Assembly: GCA_947474365.1 (NCBI GenBank)
Contig: CANJIU010000079.1
Span: 1 to 47,219, forward strand
Direction: 5' to 3'
Length of the DNA stretch: 47,219 bases
Source: Opitutia bacterium
GTDB taxonomy: Bacteria; Verrucomicrobiota; Verrucomicrobiia; Opitutales; Opitutaceae
Each line of letters begins with the position of its first letter. Positions within the stretch are counted from its first letter, which is position 1. Shown one piece after another: positions 9,467 to 17,700 of this stretch. A program made the position numbers and the translations under genes. The notes under the pieces are model-generated. The model ran no database searches. It was not told where the DNA came from and was given only the letters and a program-made list of their open reading frames with translations.

Positions 9467-10684
9467 ATGTCCGAAACCAAGCCCGCCCGCATTCTTCTCG
9501 CCGAGGATGATCGCAATCTCCGGATCATGACCACGGATCTTCTCGAGATGTTCGGCTATGCTGTCGAAGCAGTGGACCGCGGGCAGTTGGCGATCGAGGC
9601 GTTTGATCGGGAAAGTCCCGACCTCGTGCTGGCGGACATCTCGATGCCCGATGGCGATGGTTATGTTTTGCTGCGCCACATCCGCTCGCATCCGACGGCG
9701 TCGGACGTGCCGGTCATTTTTCTCACCGGCAAGTCCGGCCTCACGGAGATCCGCGCCGGGCTGCGTGATGGCGTGGATGATTTCATCACGAAACCGTTCG
9801 ATCCGGATGAATTGCTGCGGTCGATCGCGCAGCGGATCGAGCGACGCGCGCGGCAGCGCCAGCGGCTGGAGAATCTGAAGATCCTGCTGAGCGCGTCGCT
9901 CCCGTACGAATTGCGCACGCCGCTCTGCGGTATTCTGGGCTACGCCGAGTTGCTGCGTGATTCCGCTTCCGCGGGCGCGGCGATTCCGGCCGCCGACGTC
10001 GCCGAGGCCGCGCAGGCCCAGTTGATTTCCTGCGAGAGCCTGTTGCGCGTGATCGATGCGGTCGCCATCTGGATCGAAGTGTCGTCGTCCACCGCGGAGC
10101 TGGCCGGGCAGTATGCCCGGGCCCGGACGACGGACTGGGTGGCCACGATCGCGCAGGACAGCCGGGAGATCGCCCGGCGCCACGGTCGCGAGGCGTCGCT
10201 TGAGCTGCGGCTCGACGAGGGCGTGGTGGCGGTGCCGGCCGGACACTGGCGGATGCTGGTGGCGCAATTGGTCGACAACGCTTTCAAATATTCGCCCAAG
10301 GGTTCACCGGTGCGGGTGACCGGGACGGGCGATGGGCAGCGGTACCGTCTGGTCGTCCACGGCATCGCGCCGTGCCCCGAGATCACTGAGACCGGCAGTC
10401 TGAGTCCATTCCAGGAAAAGCCGGTGTCGTCGTCAACGGCGGTCCGTGGTCTCGGCCTCGGCGTGGCCATCGTGCGGCAGATCGCGGCGCTGTCCGGGGG
10501 CGAGTTCAGCCTCGGGCGGGCCGAGGACGGCGGCACCGCCGCGTCCGTCGTGGTTCCCCTTTCCCGCCGGGAGGAAACGATCGGCGCACGGTCCTATTCC
10601 GTCGGCGGATCGATCCCGTGCGACCGCGGCGGAGCGCCCGCCGTTCAGCTCCCGATTCGACGCACCGTGCCGCCGGAGACGTAG
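9467..10684 (+). CDS. Receiver-histidine kinase fusion with Tyr in place of phospho-His
   Basis: A 405-residue protein. The receiver (about 8-125) is complete: EDD 13-15, D57 in LADISMPDGDG, K109 in FITKPFD. The kinase core follows. The dimerisation motif is LSASLPYELRTPLCGILGY, where the phospho-accepting His is Y147 (codon TAC at 9905-9907, one base from CAC). In the ATPase domain the N-box (QLVDNAFKYS) and G2 (GLGLGVAIV) are present, but the DxGxG of the G1 box reads VHGIAPC. This suggests a kinase-dead scaffold or a phosphatase-like regulator whose receiver is still active. It is third in the operon with 15 bases to the preceding gene, and its 3' end overlaps the convergent GntR-type gene by 40 bases. 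Confidence 0.88.
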   Translation: MSETKPARILLAEDDRNLRIMTTDLLEMFGYAVEAVDRGQLAIEAFDRESPDLVLADISMPDGDGYVLLRHIRSHPTASDVPVIFLTGKSGLTEIRAGLRDGVDDFITKPFDPDELLRSIAQRIERRARQRQRLENLKILLSASLPYELRTPLCGILGYAELLRDSASAGAAIPAADVAEAAQAQLISCESLLRVIDAVAIWIEVSSSTAELAGQYARARTTDWVATIAQDSREIARRHGREASLELRLDEGVVAVPAGHWRMLVAQLVDNAFKYSPKGSPVRVTGTGDGQRYRLVVHGIAPCPEITETGSLSPFQEKPVSSSTAVRGLGLGVAIVRQIAALSGGEFSLGRAEDGGTAASVVVPLSRREETIGARSYSVGGSIPCDRGGAPAVQLPIRRTVPPET

Positions 10685-11742
10685 CGCGGGAAGATGAGAC
10701 TCGGCTCCGGTGGCAAATGGCCCTGGCTGACCATCTGCAACATCAGGCGCGAAAGCCGGTGGGCAAACGTCTCGCCTTCGAAACGATAATGCGAAATTGC
10801 GTTTTCGAAGAGGTGATCGTGATCGCGGGCGATGAGGGAAACGGTGTCGGGCACCCTCAGGCCGCGGCGCAACAAATGGACGATGACTGAAAACGTCGGC
10901 TGCGGTTTCGCGATCAGCAGCGCCGTGGGCGCCTCCGGCGAAGCGAACAACGCGTCGAGCTTGGCCGCGAGTTGGGCGGTGCTGCCATTGTGCCGCACGA
11001 TCGGGCAATCCAGCCCGTCGACTCCGGATGGCGTCGCAAGGCCCTCGCGAAAGCCTTCCTCGCTGGCGAGATCGCCGGCGACCCCGGAATGGGGCACGAG
11101 GAACGCGATGCGGCGGTGGCCGCGGCCCCGCAGCACCCCTACGGCGTGGCGGCAGACCGAGCGATAGTCGACGTCGAGCGACGGCAGTTTCACTTCCGGA
11201 TGACAGGAGCCGAGCACGAGCGCCGGAATCGCGTGCGTCGAGAACCACTGTTGCAGTTCGCGGCTCACCGAAAGCAGCACGCAGCAGAACACATGATTTT
11301 GCCGCATGAACGAATCGAGTTTTCGACGCTGCGCCGCGGCGCTGCCGGCCGGGCAAAGCAGAATTTCCGTGGTGAACCCGTGCCCCGCGAGGTGCGCGCG
11401 CATTTCGCTGATCCCTTGGTACGCCGTCAGCGAGGTGTGCGACAGCGGTTGATGTGAGACCAGCACGACCAGTCGGCTCGGCGAGGCTGCGGGGTGCGGG
11501 GCAGATGGCAGGAGTCGGTTGCGTCGACCGTGGCGGATTTCAATCAGCCCTTCCTTCGCGAGGAGTTGCAGCGCGGTGCGGATGGTGGGCCGGCTGACCT
11601 GGAACATCTCACAGAGGCGCCGCTCGCTCGGCAGGAAGTCGCGCCAGGCGTTTTCGCCCACGGCCTTGCGGATGGCCGCCGCCGCCTGCGCCGAGAGCGA
11701 GAGGCGCCGGGGGATGTCGAAGGCTCCGGGATGACTGTTCAT
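10645..11742 (-). CDS. GntR-type regulator with LacI-like ligand-binding domain
   Basis: A 365-residue transcription factor. Residues about 12-75 are a GntR-family winged helix (LPSERRLCEMFQVSRPTIRT, then ALQLLAKEGLIEIRHGRRN). Residues about 90-355 resemble the periplasmic-binding-protein fold of LacI/GalR (RLVVLVSHQPL, VLGRG-like hinge phrases such as GRGHRRIAFLVPHSG). Proteins of this design (AraR-like) usually repress sugar genes until a small ligand binds. It is divergent from the four-cysteine paralogue pair at 11892, 149 bases away, which is the most likely target. Its last 40 bases overlap the end of the convergent receiver-kinase gene. Confidence 0.88.
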   Translation of the reverse strand: MNSHPGAFDIPRRLSLSAQAAAAIRKAVGENAWRDFLPSERRLCEMFQVSRPTIRTALQLLAKEGLIEIRHGRRNRLLPSAPHPAASPSRLVVLVSHQPLSHTSLTAYQGISEMRAHLAGHGFTTEILLCPAGSAAAQRRKLDSFMRQNHVFCCVLLSVSRELQQWFSTHAIPALVLGSCHPEVKLPSLDVDYRSVCRHAVGVLRGRGHRRIAFLVPHSGVAGDLASEEGFREGLATPSGVDGLDCPIVRHNGSTAQLAAKLDALFASPEAPTALLIAKPQPTFSVIVHLLRRGLRVPDTVSLIARDHDHLFENAISHYRFEGETFAHRLSRLMLQMVSQGHLPPEPSLIFPRYVSGGTVRRIGS

Positions 11743-11839
11743 ATGCGATTACCAGTTGAAGGGAGTCGTTTTTCCGCCGGAAGGGAAACTTGATTCCGCC
11801 ACGATGAATCATTCTCACCGCAGACGGGGCGGCGGCGCT

Positions 11840-11867
11840 CCGGGAAATCCCGGCTCGGCATGGTGCC
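11840..11867. promoter_or_regulatory. Palindromes in divergent promoter region (operator candidate)
   Basis: Between the GntR/LacI-type gene and the divergent pair lie the perfect palindrome CCGGGA-AA-TCCCGG (11840-11853) and a second short one, GGCA-TGG-TGCC (11857-11867). Their position fits an operator, but nothing else proves it. Confidence 0.3.
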
Positions 11868-11891
11868 AGCGGGAGGCTTGAGTCAACGGCC

Positions 11892-12404
11892 ATGAATGCC
11901 TCCGGCGATTCCGCTCTCCCGTATCGGGACACCAAGCCCCAGGGCGCGGCGGACTTCTATTTCGCGACGAACGCGACCTTTCGGTTTCTCCTCCGGCGCC
12001 TGGGCGAGGCCGGCTGGCGCCGCTACCTCGGGGATTTGGGCCGCGGCTACTTCGAACCGGTCAATCGCCAGTGGCGCCAGGGCGGGCTCAACGCCGTGGC
12101 GAACTACTGGCGGGCATTCTTTGCCGCCGAACCGGCCGCTGTCGTCACGGTGACGGAATTATCCGACCGCGTGGAGGTGCAGGTGAAGGAATGTCCGGCG
12201 ATCAAGCATCTGCGCGCGGGAGGACGGGAGATTGTGGGCGAGTACTGCCGCCACTGCTATCACCTTGGCGCGGCGCGGGCGGAGGCCGCCGGACTCACGA
12301 TGCGGCTCGCTGGTGGCAACGGCTCATGCCGGCAGACGTTTGCGTTGCCCGTCGCTGGCCTCCCGCCGCAGGATCTGCGGCAAATCGAGGAGGCCCGCGC
12401 ATGA
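11892..12404 (+). CDS. Four-cysteine protein, first of two paralogues
   Basis: A 170-residue cytosolic protein that I cannot assign firmly. It has four cysteines: C101 in KECPAIKHL, C119 and C122 in EYCRHC, and C146 in NGSCRQTF. The next protein has cysteines with the same spacing (18, 3 and about 24-25 residues), and NAVANYWRAFFAAEP aligns with its GMAKYWGHTLAEES, so the two are paralogues. The C/CxxC/C layout suggests metal binding. A distant resemblance to the L-2-amino-thiazoline-4-carboxylate hydrolase-like family is possible but weak. Its stop overlaps the start of the next gene by four bases, implying a two-subunit product. Confidence 0.75.
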   Translation: MNASGDSALPYRDTKPQGAADFYFATNATFRFLLRRLGEAGWRRYLGDLGRGYFEPVNRQWRQGGLNAVANYWRAFFAAEPAAVVTVTELSDRVEVQVKECPAIKHLRAGGREIVGEYCRHCYHLGAARAEAAGLTMRLAGGNGSCRQTFALPVAGLPPQDLRQIEEARA

Positions 12405-12976
12405 TTGGCTGCTACGATTTCTGCGGGCACTACGAGTGGACCTTCGATTGGCTCGAGCGCGAGGGCGGCCACGAGCTAGTGCGTGACTACTGGGACGAGG
12501 CGATCAATCACGACAGCCAGCGCCACGCGCGCGATCTGATCCTGCGGGAGGGCTTTGCGGGCATGGCGAAGTATTGGGGGCACACCCTGGCCGAAGAGTC
12601 GCCGGAGCTCGGCTTTGCGATCACGCCAACGCCGGAGGTCTTTCGCATCGACATGCACGACTGTCCGTCGAAGGGATTTCTCCTGCGCAACGGGTTGGAG
12701 AACTACCACGACTACTGCGATCATTGCATGGGCTGGATCGGTCCCATGATGCGCGAGGCGGGCTTTGTCATCGATCACGAGCACAACCATCTCGGCCGGT
12801 GTTGGTGGGAGATGCGGAAGGCGGACACGACGGGCGGGCACGCGCCGCCCGGCTCCGTCGCGGGCGCAAAGGATGTCCGGTTGCGGCCGGACTGGCTTCC
12901 GTCCGGGGCGCAGGTCGATCAGTATGTGAAAGCGACCGATCCGGATACGAAGCAGGAATCCGCTGGTCCTCGGTAG
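12401..12976 (+). CDS. Four-cysteine protein, second of two paralogues
   Basis: A 191-residue protein starting at the ATGA overlap with the upstream gene. Cysteines C88 (MHDCPSKGF), C106 and C109 (YCDHC) and C134 (GRCWWEM) match the upstream paralogue in spacing. A His-rich stretch IDHEHNHLGRC lies between the last two and could add metal ligands. N-terminal cysteines (MIGCYDFCGHYEW) are extra. The last 50 residues are polar and look disordered. Function unknown; a metal or redox site is an inference from the cysteine pattern. It faces the methyltransferase gene at 13153, separated by a terminator and a long inverted repeat. Confidence 0.78.
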   Translation: MIGCYDFCGHYEWTFDWLEREGGHELVRDYWDEAINHDSQRHARDLILREGFAGMAKYWGHTLAEESPELGFAITPTPEVFRIDMHDCPSKGFLLRNGLENYHDYCDHCMGWIGPMMREAGFVIDHEHNHLGRCWWEMRKADTTGGHAPPGSVAGAKDVRLRPDWLPSGAQVDQYVKATDPDTKQESAGPR

Positions 12977-12999
12977 GGCTCAGCCGCGACCATGCAGTT

Positions 13000-13134
13000 G
13001 AGAGCTGAGAGCGAAGAGCTGAGAGCCCAATCGTCAGAGCAGACGTGCTCGCTGCTCGACCTGAAATCGAAGTTCACCGTTTGGCTTGCCCGCCTCTGGC
13101 GGGTTTTGCTCTCAGCTCTCGACTCTCAGCTCTC
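13000..13134. repeat. Long inverted repeat of GAGAGCTGA units
   Basis: Arms 13000-13026 and 13108-13134 are reverse complements at 24 of 27 positions, with an 81-base centre. Each arm itself holds two GAGAGCTGAGAG-like units in tandem. It sits between two convergent genes. The design resembles the inverted repeat at 19300-19409, though the unit sequence differs. Confidence 0.8.
13089..13107 (+). terminator. Rho-independent terminator
   Basis: CCCGCC-TCT-GGCGGG followed by TTTT: a six-pair GC stem with a three-base loop and a short T run. It lies 113 bases after the second four-cysteine gene, inside the centre of the long inverted repeat, and would end that transcript. Confidence 0.65.
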
Positions 13135-13152
13135 GAACTAGATTTCCACGGC

Positions 13153-14193
13153 TCAGCGCCCCATCACCCGTCCGCCATAGCCGGTGAGGGCGAGGAAATT
13201 TTCCTGCGGGGTGCCGCGCGGGATTTCGCAGCCGGCACCGATCGCCCACCACTGGCCGCCGGCGTGTTCGCATTTTTCGAGGGCGGCGATGATCGTGGCG
13301 GGCGTGCCGAGCTTCACGACCTGGACCGGGTGCAGGTTGCCGGCGAGCACTTGCTGCGGCCCCATTTTCGCGCGGGCCGCCGCGAGGTCGACGGGGTAGT
13401 CGATGTCGATCAGGTCGGCGCCGAGCCGACCCAGGCCGTCGAGGAGATGCGTCGTGTTTCCGCAGATGTGCAGCCGGACCTTCGCACCCATCGCGTGGAT
13501 GCCGTCGATCAAGCGCTTCTCCGCCGGCCAGATGAACTCGTCGTAGAGATCGCGGCTGATCAGCGACGCGGCGGCGTCGCCCACGCCGATGATGTCGGCC
13601 CCGGCCTCAACTTGCGCGGCGGCGAAGGGCAGCTCCATTCCGATCACGAAGTCGACGAGTTGGTGCACAAACGCGGGGTCGTCGAAAAAATCCATCATCA
13701 ACGTGTTGATGCCGCGCAGATCGGCGGCCTCGGCGCACGGACCCTCCACCCAGCCTTCGATGGCGTGCGTCGTGCCAGCCTCGCGCTTGAGGAGTCGCAC
13801 GGCCGCGACGCGATTTGCCATCCGGCTGCCCGGTCGGTGCGGATCGGGTGCGACCAGCGTGGCGAGCCGTGTGGGATCCGCGAGCAGGGCCTGCAGCTCG
13901 TCGATCGCCGGTGGGGCGTCGGGTGGATAAAAGATTTCCGCGCCGCAATCAGCCGCCTCGGTCGCGGGATCCGAGATCACGCTCACGTGGTCGGCGCCGA
14001 AGTGTCGCGCGACCTTGAGTTGCGCGGCGACCATGACATCTGCATTGGTGGCGTAGTCGAGGTAGGGCACGCCGAGTTGTTCGGCGGCCCACATCATCGT
14101 GATGGGCAGGGCGGGGCGCGCGTCGACCGGTTGATGATTCAGGAAGGCGAGCAGGCGCTCGCGAGAGCTCATCGGCGGGTGGTTGGAATTCAT
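13153..14193 (-). CDS. URO-D superfamily methyltransferase (MtaA/CmuA-like)
   Basis: A 346-residue TIM-barrel protein of the uroporphyrinogen decarboxylase superfamily. The zinc site of the cobalamin-dependent methyltransferase branch is visible: HxC in KVRLHICGNTTHLL (H242, C244) and the third ligand in GAGCEIPRGTP (C322). Haem-pathway decarboxylases lack these ligands, so I read it as a methyltransferase that moves a methyl group between a corrinoid and a thiol or other acceptor. No corrinoid protein is encoded nearby. An ATG at residue 8 (14172) gives the more usual start SSRERLLAFLNHQ. It is convergent with the four-cysteine pair and may share their pathway. Confidence 0.82.
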   Translation of the reverse strand: MNSNHPPMSSRERLLAFLNHQPVDARPALPITMMWAAEQLGVPYLDYATNADVMVAAQLKVARHFGADHVSVISDPATEAADCGAEIFYPPDAPPAIDELQALLADPTRLATLVAPDPHRPGSRMANRVAAVRLLKREAGTTHAIEGWVEGPCAEAADLRGINTLMMDFFDDPAFVHQLVDFVIGMELPFAAAQVEAGADIIGVGDAAASLISRDLYDEFIWPAEKRLIDGIHAMGAKVRLHICGNTTHLLDGLGRLGADLIDIDYPVDLAAARAKMGPQQVLAGNLHPVQVVKLGTPATIIAALEKCEHAGGQWWAIGAGCEIPRGTPQENFLALTGYGGRVMGR

Positions 14194-14516
14194 GGCCCGT
14201 GCGCCGTGATTTCACGCCGCGTACGGCACCGAGGCAACGGTCAAGTGAGGCGGGCCGAGTGCGCCGGTAGGGACGGCTCTCCGAGCCGTCCGGAAATTGG
14301 AACGGTCGCCCGTGCGGAAACGGACGCCTCGGAGAAGCGTCCCTACCACCAGGGTGATTGGGCGGGGGCATCCGGTGGCACGTTTCAGAATGCCCCGATC
14401 CCGATGGGCGCTCACACGTTCAACCGGCAGGCCCCGTCGGATTGGTCCCCGTTTATTTTAGTGTCGCGCGGATTGCACCGAGATCCTGCCGGAGATTCGA
14501 CACAGCCGGTGCGATT
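14194..14516. other. Intergenic stretch with REP-like element
   Basis: No gene recognised on either strand. I looked for a RelE-type toxin after the antitoxin at 14517-14735 and found none. The palindromic element at 14266-14347 is the only clear structure. Confidence 0.5.
14266..14347. repeat. REP-like palindromic element (GGTAGGGACG family)
   Basis: Arms 14266-14292 and 14321-14347 are inverted copies matching at 24 of 27 bases and begin GGTAGGGACG. Each arm is also a hairpin on its own (GGACGGCTC-TCC-GAGCCGTCC in the left arm). Such nested palindromes between genes are typical of REP/BIME-type elements moved by RAYT transposases. No transposase is seen in the window. Confidence 0.75.
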
Positions 14517-14735
14517 TCACGAACGCGCGAGACGGCGCTTCGTTTCTTCCCAGGAACTTCCCTCCGCCGGATTCACCAGATATTCCGCGTATCGGCGGTC
14601 GAGTTCTGTCTTCACCGCCGCGGAAAGCGGGATGCCATTGGGGTGCCGTGCGAGTTCATCCCAAAGATCTTCCACCAGGAGCAGTTTCTCGGAAAATGAA
14701 AGCTCGCCCAGCGCGGGAGCAGCAGCGGAATTCAT
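14517..14735 (-). CDS. Addiction-module antitoxin-like protein
   Basis: A 72-residue protein matching the putative addiction module component family (RelB-like antitoxins): LSFSEKLLLVEDLWDELA in the first half and a C-terminal helix ending GSSWEETKRRL. Family members usually precede a RelE/ParE toxin, but downstream there is no toxin, only a REP-like element. It is an orphan antitoxin or a remnant. It lies 53 bases after the nSTAND gene on the same strand, so it could be co-transcribed with the SIR2-TIR/nSTAND pair. Confidence 0.82.
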   Translation of the reverse strand: MNSAAAPALGELSFSEKLLLVEDLWDELARHPNGIPLSAAVKTELDRRYAEYLVNPAEGSSWEETKRRLARS

Positions 14736-14788
14736 GGCAACAAACTAGCCGCCCAGTCGGGGTTGGCAAGACCCAGCTGAGAACCCAC

Positions 14789-17700
14789 TCAATTCGCCTT
14801 CTTCTTCCCGGCCTTCGGTGGCGTGGGTGCGTTCGTGCGCTGGCCGGCTGTCGCGTTCGTTGCGGGTACGGTCGCCGCCGGAACTTCGGCGACGATTTTT
14901 TGCCACTCGGCCAGCTTGGTCGGATTGTTCGTGGCCGTGTAGAGTTCGACCAGTCCTTCGGCGGCGAGGCGTTGTGGTTCACCGGTCAAGGCGGGGTAGG
15001 TCGATACCAACAAAGGTTCCGCCTCGGCGAAACGACGCTGCCCGAGCAGCACCCGGCCCAAAATTCCACGAGTGATGGCGATGGGCGTAGCACCGGCAGG
15101 GTTGAGTTTTTCGGCGAGGCGGACGGCCGTGCGCGCCACGGGTTCCGCGTCGTCGAATTTCTTCTGGTGCCACAGGGAGGATGCCAGGCGAAAAGTAGGA
15201 AAGACGATGGCCCGGCTTTCGGGTGCGCTGCGCTGCGTAATGCGCGCGAGGTTCTGCCGGATCGCGATTTCCGCCTCCGGCCACCTTTCTTCGGCATACA
15301 ACTGATTTGACCTCGTGTTCAAGGCGGCATCGTCCGCCGCGGCCGCAGCAATTGCCTCTGCGTTCGCCGCCATGGACGCGCGCTGTGCCTCCGCCTCGGC
15401 GGGCGTGACCGTGAAGCCAGGCGCGATCGGCCGCTGGGGACTGTCGGACAGCAGCCACCGGCCCCATTCGGCCAGTCGGTCATTCTCCGGGAGCTCCGCG
15501 ATGATCCGTCGGAGTTCGCCCATTTTGCCCCAGTCCGTTTCGGCGCTGACGATCTTGCCCTCATCGGTGACGCGCCTTCCGGCGCAAATCGTCGCGAGAT
15601 CGAGCACCCACGACGGGGTGCGTCCGCCGCCGGTCTCGGGTGGCGCGGCCCAGACCCAAATCGTCTTGGAGGCGCCGCGGGAGGAAAACGTTTGGATGAA
15701 TTTGCCGTCGGGTCCGTAGGCCACGACCCCGACCGTCTCTCCAGGATGGTGCATCGGCGGCGTCAAGGCATGCCCCGAGACCACGTCCCAAGCGCGGGTG
15801 CTGTCGGCGCTGATCGTGGCAATCCGGGTGCCGGCGGGGCCGAAGTCTGCCCGCGTCGCGGTTCCGGGCTGCTCGAGCAATTGACCGACGGCATCATGCG
15901 TTGCCATTTCCCACACTTGCGCCGTGCCGTTGTTGGACAAGCTCACGTAGAAGCGGCCGTCGTTCGAAAAATCGAAACGCCGCACGGCGGAACGATGAAC
16001 CTGGCGTGAATGCAGCGGCCGGCCGGTGGTCATGTCCCAGACCTGTACGCCGCCCCAATCGTCTCCCGTCAGGAGGTGATTGCCCTGGGCGCTGAACCTA
16101 AACGTGCCCAACGACGCCTTGCCCGACAAACGCAGGGCAAAGCGCTCCTGCCCGCTGGCAATGTCACAGACGTGCACGACCGAGTCTTCCGTCGTGACGT
16201 ACGCGACGAGTTTTTCGTTGGGACTGATCGTGGTGTCGCGGTTCGAAATTGCTTTTTCGGCGGTGAAAGTGCGCACGAGTTTTCCGGTGGTGAGGTTCCA
16301 GATTCCAGTGGTTTTGTTCGTGCTGGATCGTCCGGCGGACGAGGCGAGATTGCCCGTGGGGTTAAGATTAAAATGCCAGACTTCGGACGGCACCTCTGCG
16401 AGCATCACCGCCTTTTCAACGCCGCGATCACCGATTAGATAGGCCCGCCAGGTGCGAGTGGGGTCGTTGTCGTCGATCTGCACCGCCAGCGCCTGACCGC
16501 GTCCAAACACCTGGCCGTAAGTCGATCGAATGGTTTGTGGTCCGGTGATGGGGGCCGGAAACGCATAACTTCCCGTCGCCTCCCGGCCGGAGGACGCATC
16601 GACGGATTTTACCCCTGCCGCGGTGAGCCAGACCAAACGGGTGGGAGCCTCGGGGAAAACACCGACCATGAGCACATTGCTGTCACGCGGCAGGATCAGC
16701 GGCGCGGCGGCTCCGCTGCCGCGCCGGACCTGATGCCCCATCGCCGCGTCGGAGAATATCGCCAGAGATTTTCCGTCGGGGGCGAGTGCGGCCGGGACAT
16801 ACCGATCCCGTTTGAACGACGGTTCGGCCAGCGGCTTCCCCGTTTCCATGTCCCAGAGGCGGAGGCCACCGTCGATCAGGCTCGTCAGCAGAATCCGCCC
16901 AGAGGAATCGAGCCGGGCGGAGACGATCCGTGAGCCGTGGGCCAGAGGCGGAAAGACGGGCTTGCCGCTCGCGAGATCGACGACATTCACGGTCCGATCG
17001 CTCGCCACGTAAATTAGCCGGCTGCCATCATGGTTGAGGAACGCGTCGTCCGTGTCGGACGCCGTCACAGCGATCGGCCCGTGGAGGCGTTCGCCACTCG
17101 CAGGATCGAAAATCGTGATCCCATTGCTAAACCGCATCAGCAATTTGCGTCCGTCCGCACTGAAGTTACTGAAATAGATCCAGGCGAACGAGCGGGCGTC
17201 GAACTTCTGAGTGATCCGGTCGACCAGCGTACCACCGTCGGGGACGGACAGGACCGTGGCAATACTGCCGCTTCCGAGTGACGCGACCAGGCGATCGCTT
17301 CCCGGACTAAAGGCCAGCACCGCATACTGCGGCGCCGTCGCGTCCAGCTTGAACTTCACCTCACCGCTCGCGGTGTCCCACAGCCAGAAGTTACCCGTGG
17401 TGCGCGCCGCCAGCCAGCGACCGTTGGGACTTATTTCAAAGGTCGGCGTGCGGCCGGCGAGCCGTTCGCCCGGCTTGAGTTCGAGGCAGGATTTTCCCGT
17501 CGCGGGATCGCAGATGTGAATCGTGTTGTCCGCCAGGGCGACGGCGAAGAGTCCGCTGTTCTTCGCCGCCAGCCGCAGTCCACCGTAGCAAACGTCCTGA
17601 CCGAAATCCAGGGTGCGTTCGACCTGCCAGTGTTCCGCGTCGACGATACTCACGCGGTTGTCGTCGCCTTGAACGAAAACGCGCTTCCCGTCGGCGGAAT

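Noticed and set aside
7772..10267. 831-codon open frame on the minus strand
   Set aside because: It lies opposite the regulator, kinase and fusion genes that have clear domains; its product is Arg/Pro/His-rich with no recognisable motif, as expected for the antisense of GC-rich genes.
13153..14193. Uroporphyrinogen decarboxylase of haem synthesis (HemE)
   Set aside because: The HxC and later Cys zinc ligands indicate the methyltransferase branch of the superfamily.
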